A DNA stretch of 64,000 nucleotides, taken from NCBI GenBank assembly GCA_029202385.1, contig CP119314.1, positions 746,501-810,500 on the forward strand. Direction: 5' to 3'. Of the stretch, positions 63,433 to 64,000 are shown one piece after another. Origin of the DNA: Candidatus Sphingomonas phytovorans. GTDB lineage: Bacteria > Pseudomonadota > Alphaproteobacteria > Sphingomonadales > Sphingomonadaceae. The first letter of the stretch is position 1; every line of letters begins with the position of its first letter. Below the pieces are notes generated by a model. It ran no database searches, had not been told where the DNA came from, and saw only the letters and a list, made by a program, of their open reading frames with translations. A program made the translations under genes and the position numbers.

Positions 63433-64000
63433 TCACCCGTCAGTGAAGAGGAGGACGGGGGTTTCGAGATATTTCTTGAGGGCCTGGACGTAGCTTGCGG
63501 CGTCCCATCCATCGACGACACGGTGGTCGCAGCTGATCGAGAGGTTCATCAGCCTGGCGCGGACGATGTCGTCGCCACGGAAGACGGGGCGCTCGACGAT
63601 CTTGTTCGGGCCGATAATCGCGACCTCGGGCCGGTTGATGACGGGCGTGGTGGCGATGCCGCCGAGCGGCCCGAGCGAGGTGATGGTGAGCGTCGAGCCG
63701 CTGAGCTCCTCCGACTTCGCCTTGCCGGTGCGGGCTGCCTCGGCGAGGCGGGCGATCTCGCTGGCGAGCTGCCAGACGTTCAGGTCCTGCGCGTCGCGGA
63801 TCACCGGGACCATCAGGCCAGCCGGGGTCTGCGTCGCCATGCCGAGATGGATCGAACCGTGGCGCGTCACCACGCCCGCCTCGTCGTCATAGCGCGCGTT
63901 GATCATCGGGAAGTCGGGGATCGACTTGCAGATCGCGACGATCATCAGCGGCAGCATGGTCAGCTTGGGCCGGTTGCCGCGGTGTGCGTTGAGATCGGCA
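63433..64000 (-). CDS. 2-oxoacid dehydrogenase E2 acyltransferase, C-terminal part
   Basis: The last 189 residues of a dihydrolipoamide acyltransferase; the N-terminal lipoyl and E1/E3-binding domains lie beyond the right edge. The frame is open to base 64000, with LNAHRGNRPKLTMLPLMI at the visible start. The catalytic motif DHRVVDGWDAA supplies the His of the acyltransferase site, and GTPVINRPEVAIIG-like wording (TTPVINRPEVAIIGPNKI) is conserved. Its position beside isovaleryl-CoA dehydrogenase and MCC suggests the branched-chain ketoacid dehydrogenase (BkdB) that makes isovaleryl-CoA from leucine. Pyruvate or 2-oxoglutarate E2 cannot be fully excluded. Confidence 0.88.
   Translation of the reverse strand, partial: ADLNAHRGNRPKLTMLPLMIVAICKSIPDFPMINARYDDEAGVVTRHGSIHLGMATQTPAGLMVPVIRDAQDLNVWQLASEIARLAEAARTGKAKSEELSGSTLTITSLGPLGGIATTPVINRPEVAIIGPNKIVERPVFRGDDIVRARLMNLSISCDHRVVDGWDAASYVQALKKYLETPVLLFTDG

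Overview
The window is GC-rich, densely coded DNA with no rRNA, tRNA, transposase or CRISPR array that I can see. Four TonB-dependent receptors of the long alphaproteobacterial type, LacI- and IclR-type regulators beside glycan genes, many CubicO-type serine hydrolases with signal peptides, and a leucine-catabolic cluster all point to a Sphingomonas-like member of the Sphingomonadales. This placement rests on gene content and codon bias, not on a marker gene.

Layout. (1) 1-6174: a carbohydrate uptake locus made of a receptor running off the left edge, an MFS sugar transporter and a divergent LacI regulator. (2) 6271-8961: a receptor and a MerC-like membrane protein behind a good match to a Zur box, probably a zinc-uptake pair. 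(3) 8969-12550: a fosmidomycin-resistance-type exporter, a divergent AraC regulator and a secreted serine hydrolase. (4) 13004-29708: a tandem-fused TetR regulator followed by one long tightly packed operon: receptor, GH78 alpha-L-rhamnosidase, type-B carboxylesterase, alpha/beta hydrolase, tannase/feruloyl esterase, acyl-CoA ligase, a small exported protein, GH3 beta-glucosidase and an IclR regulator. Most junctions overlap by 1-4 bases. The set reads as a complete route for taking in and dismantling an acylated rhamnosyl-glucosyl plant phenolic and activating the freed acid as a CoA thioester.

(5) 30489-57183: an island for D-amino-acid-containing peptides or N-acylated D-amino acids. It holds a class A beta-lactamase-like protein without the usual omega-loop Glu, a CubicO/VanX dipeptidase fusion, an XRE-cupin regulator, a D-serine dehydratase-like PLP enzyme, a DUF1611 protein (DgcN-like D-glutamate N-acetyltransferase), a YkvI-like permease, an N-acyl-D-amino-acid deacylase homologue, two dipeptide-epimerase paralogues (DgcA-like), an exported amidohydrolase, four more CubicO-type serine hydrolases, a POT peptide transporter and a receptor. 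A 19-bp motif (AATTATC-N4-TTGGAAAA) occurs upstream of the DUF1611 operon and of the receptor, with weaker matches at three other promoters of the island. This suggests one regulon, perhaps under the XRE-cupin protein.

(6) 57701-64000: leucine/isovalerate degradation: methylcrotonyl-CoA carboxylase alpha and beta, isovaleryl-CoA dehydrogenase, a divergent LysR regulator, and the C-terminal part of a 2-oxoacid dehydrogenase E2 running off the right edge.

The two most interesting systems are the phenolic-glycoside operon (14448-29708) and the D-amino-acid peptide island (30489-57183). Individual families in both are known; the gene combinations and the shared control motif are what deserve checking.
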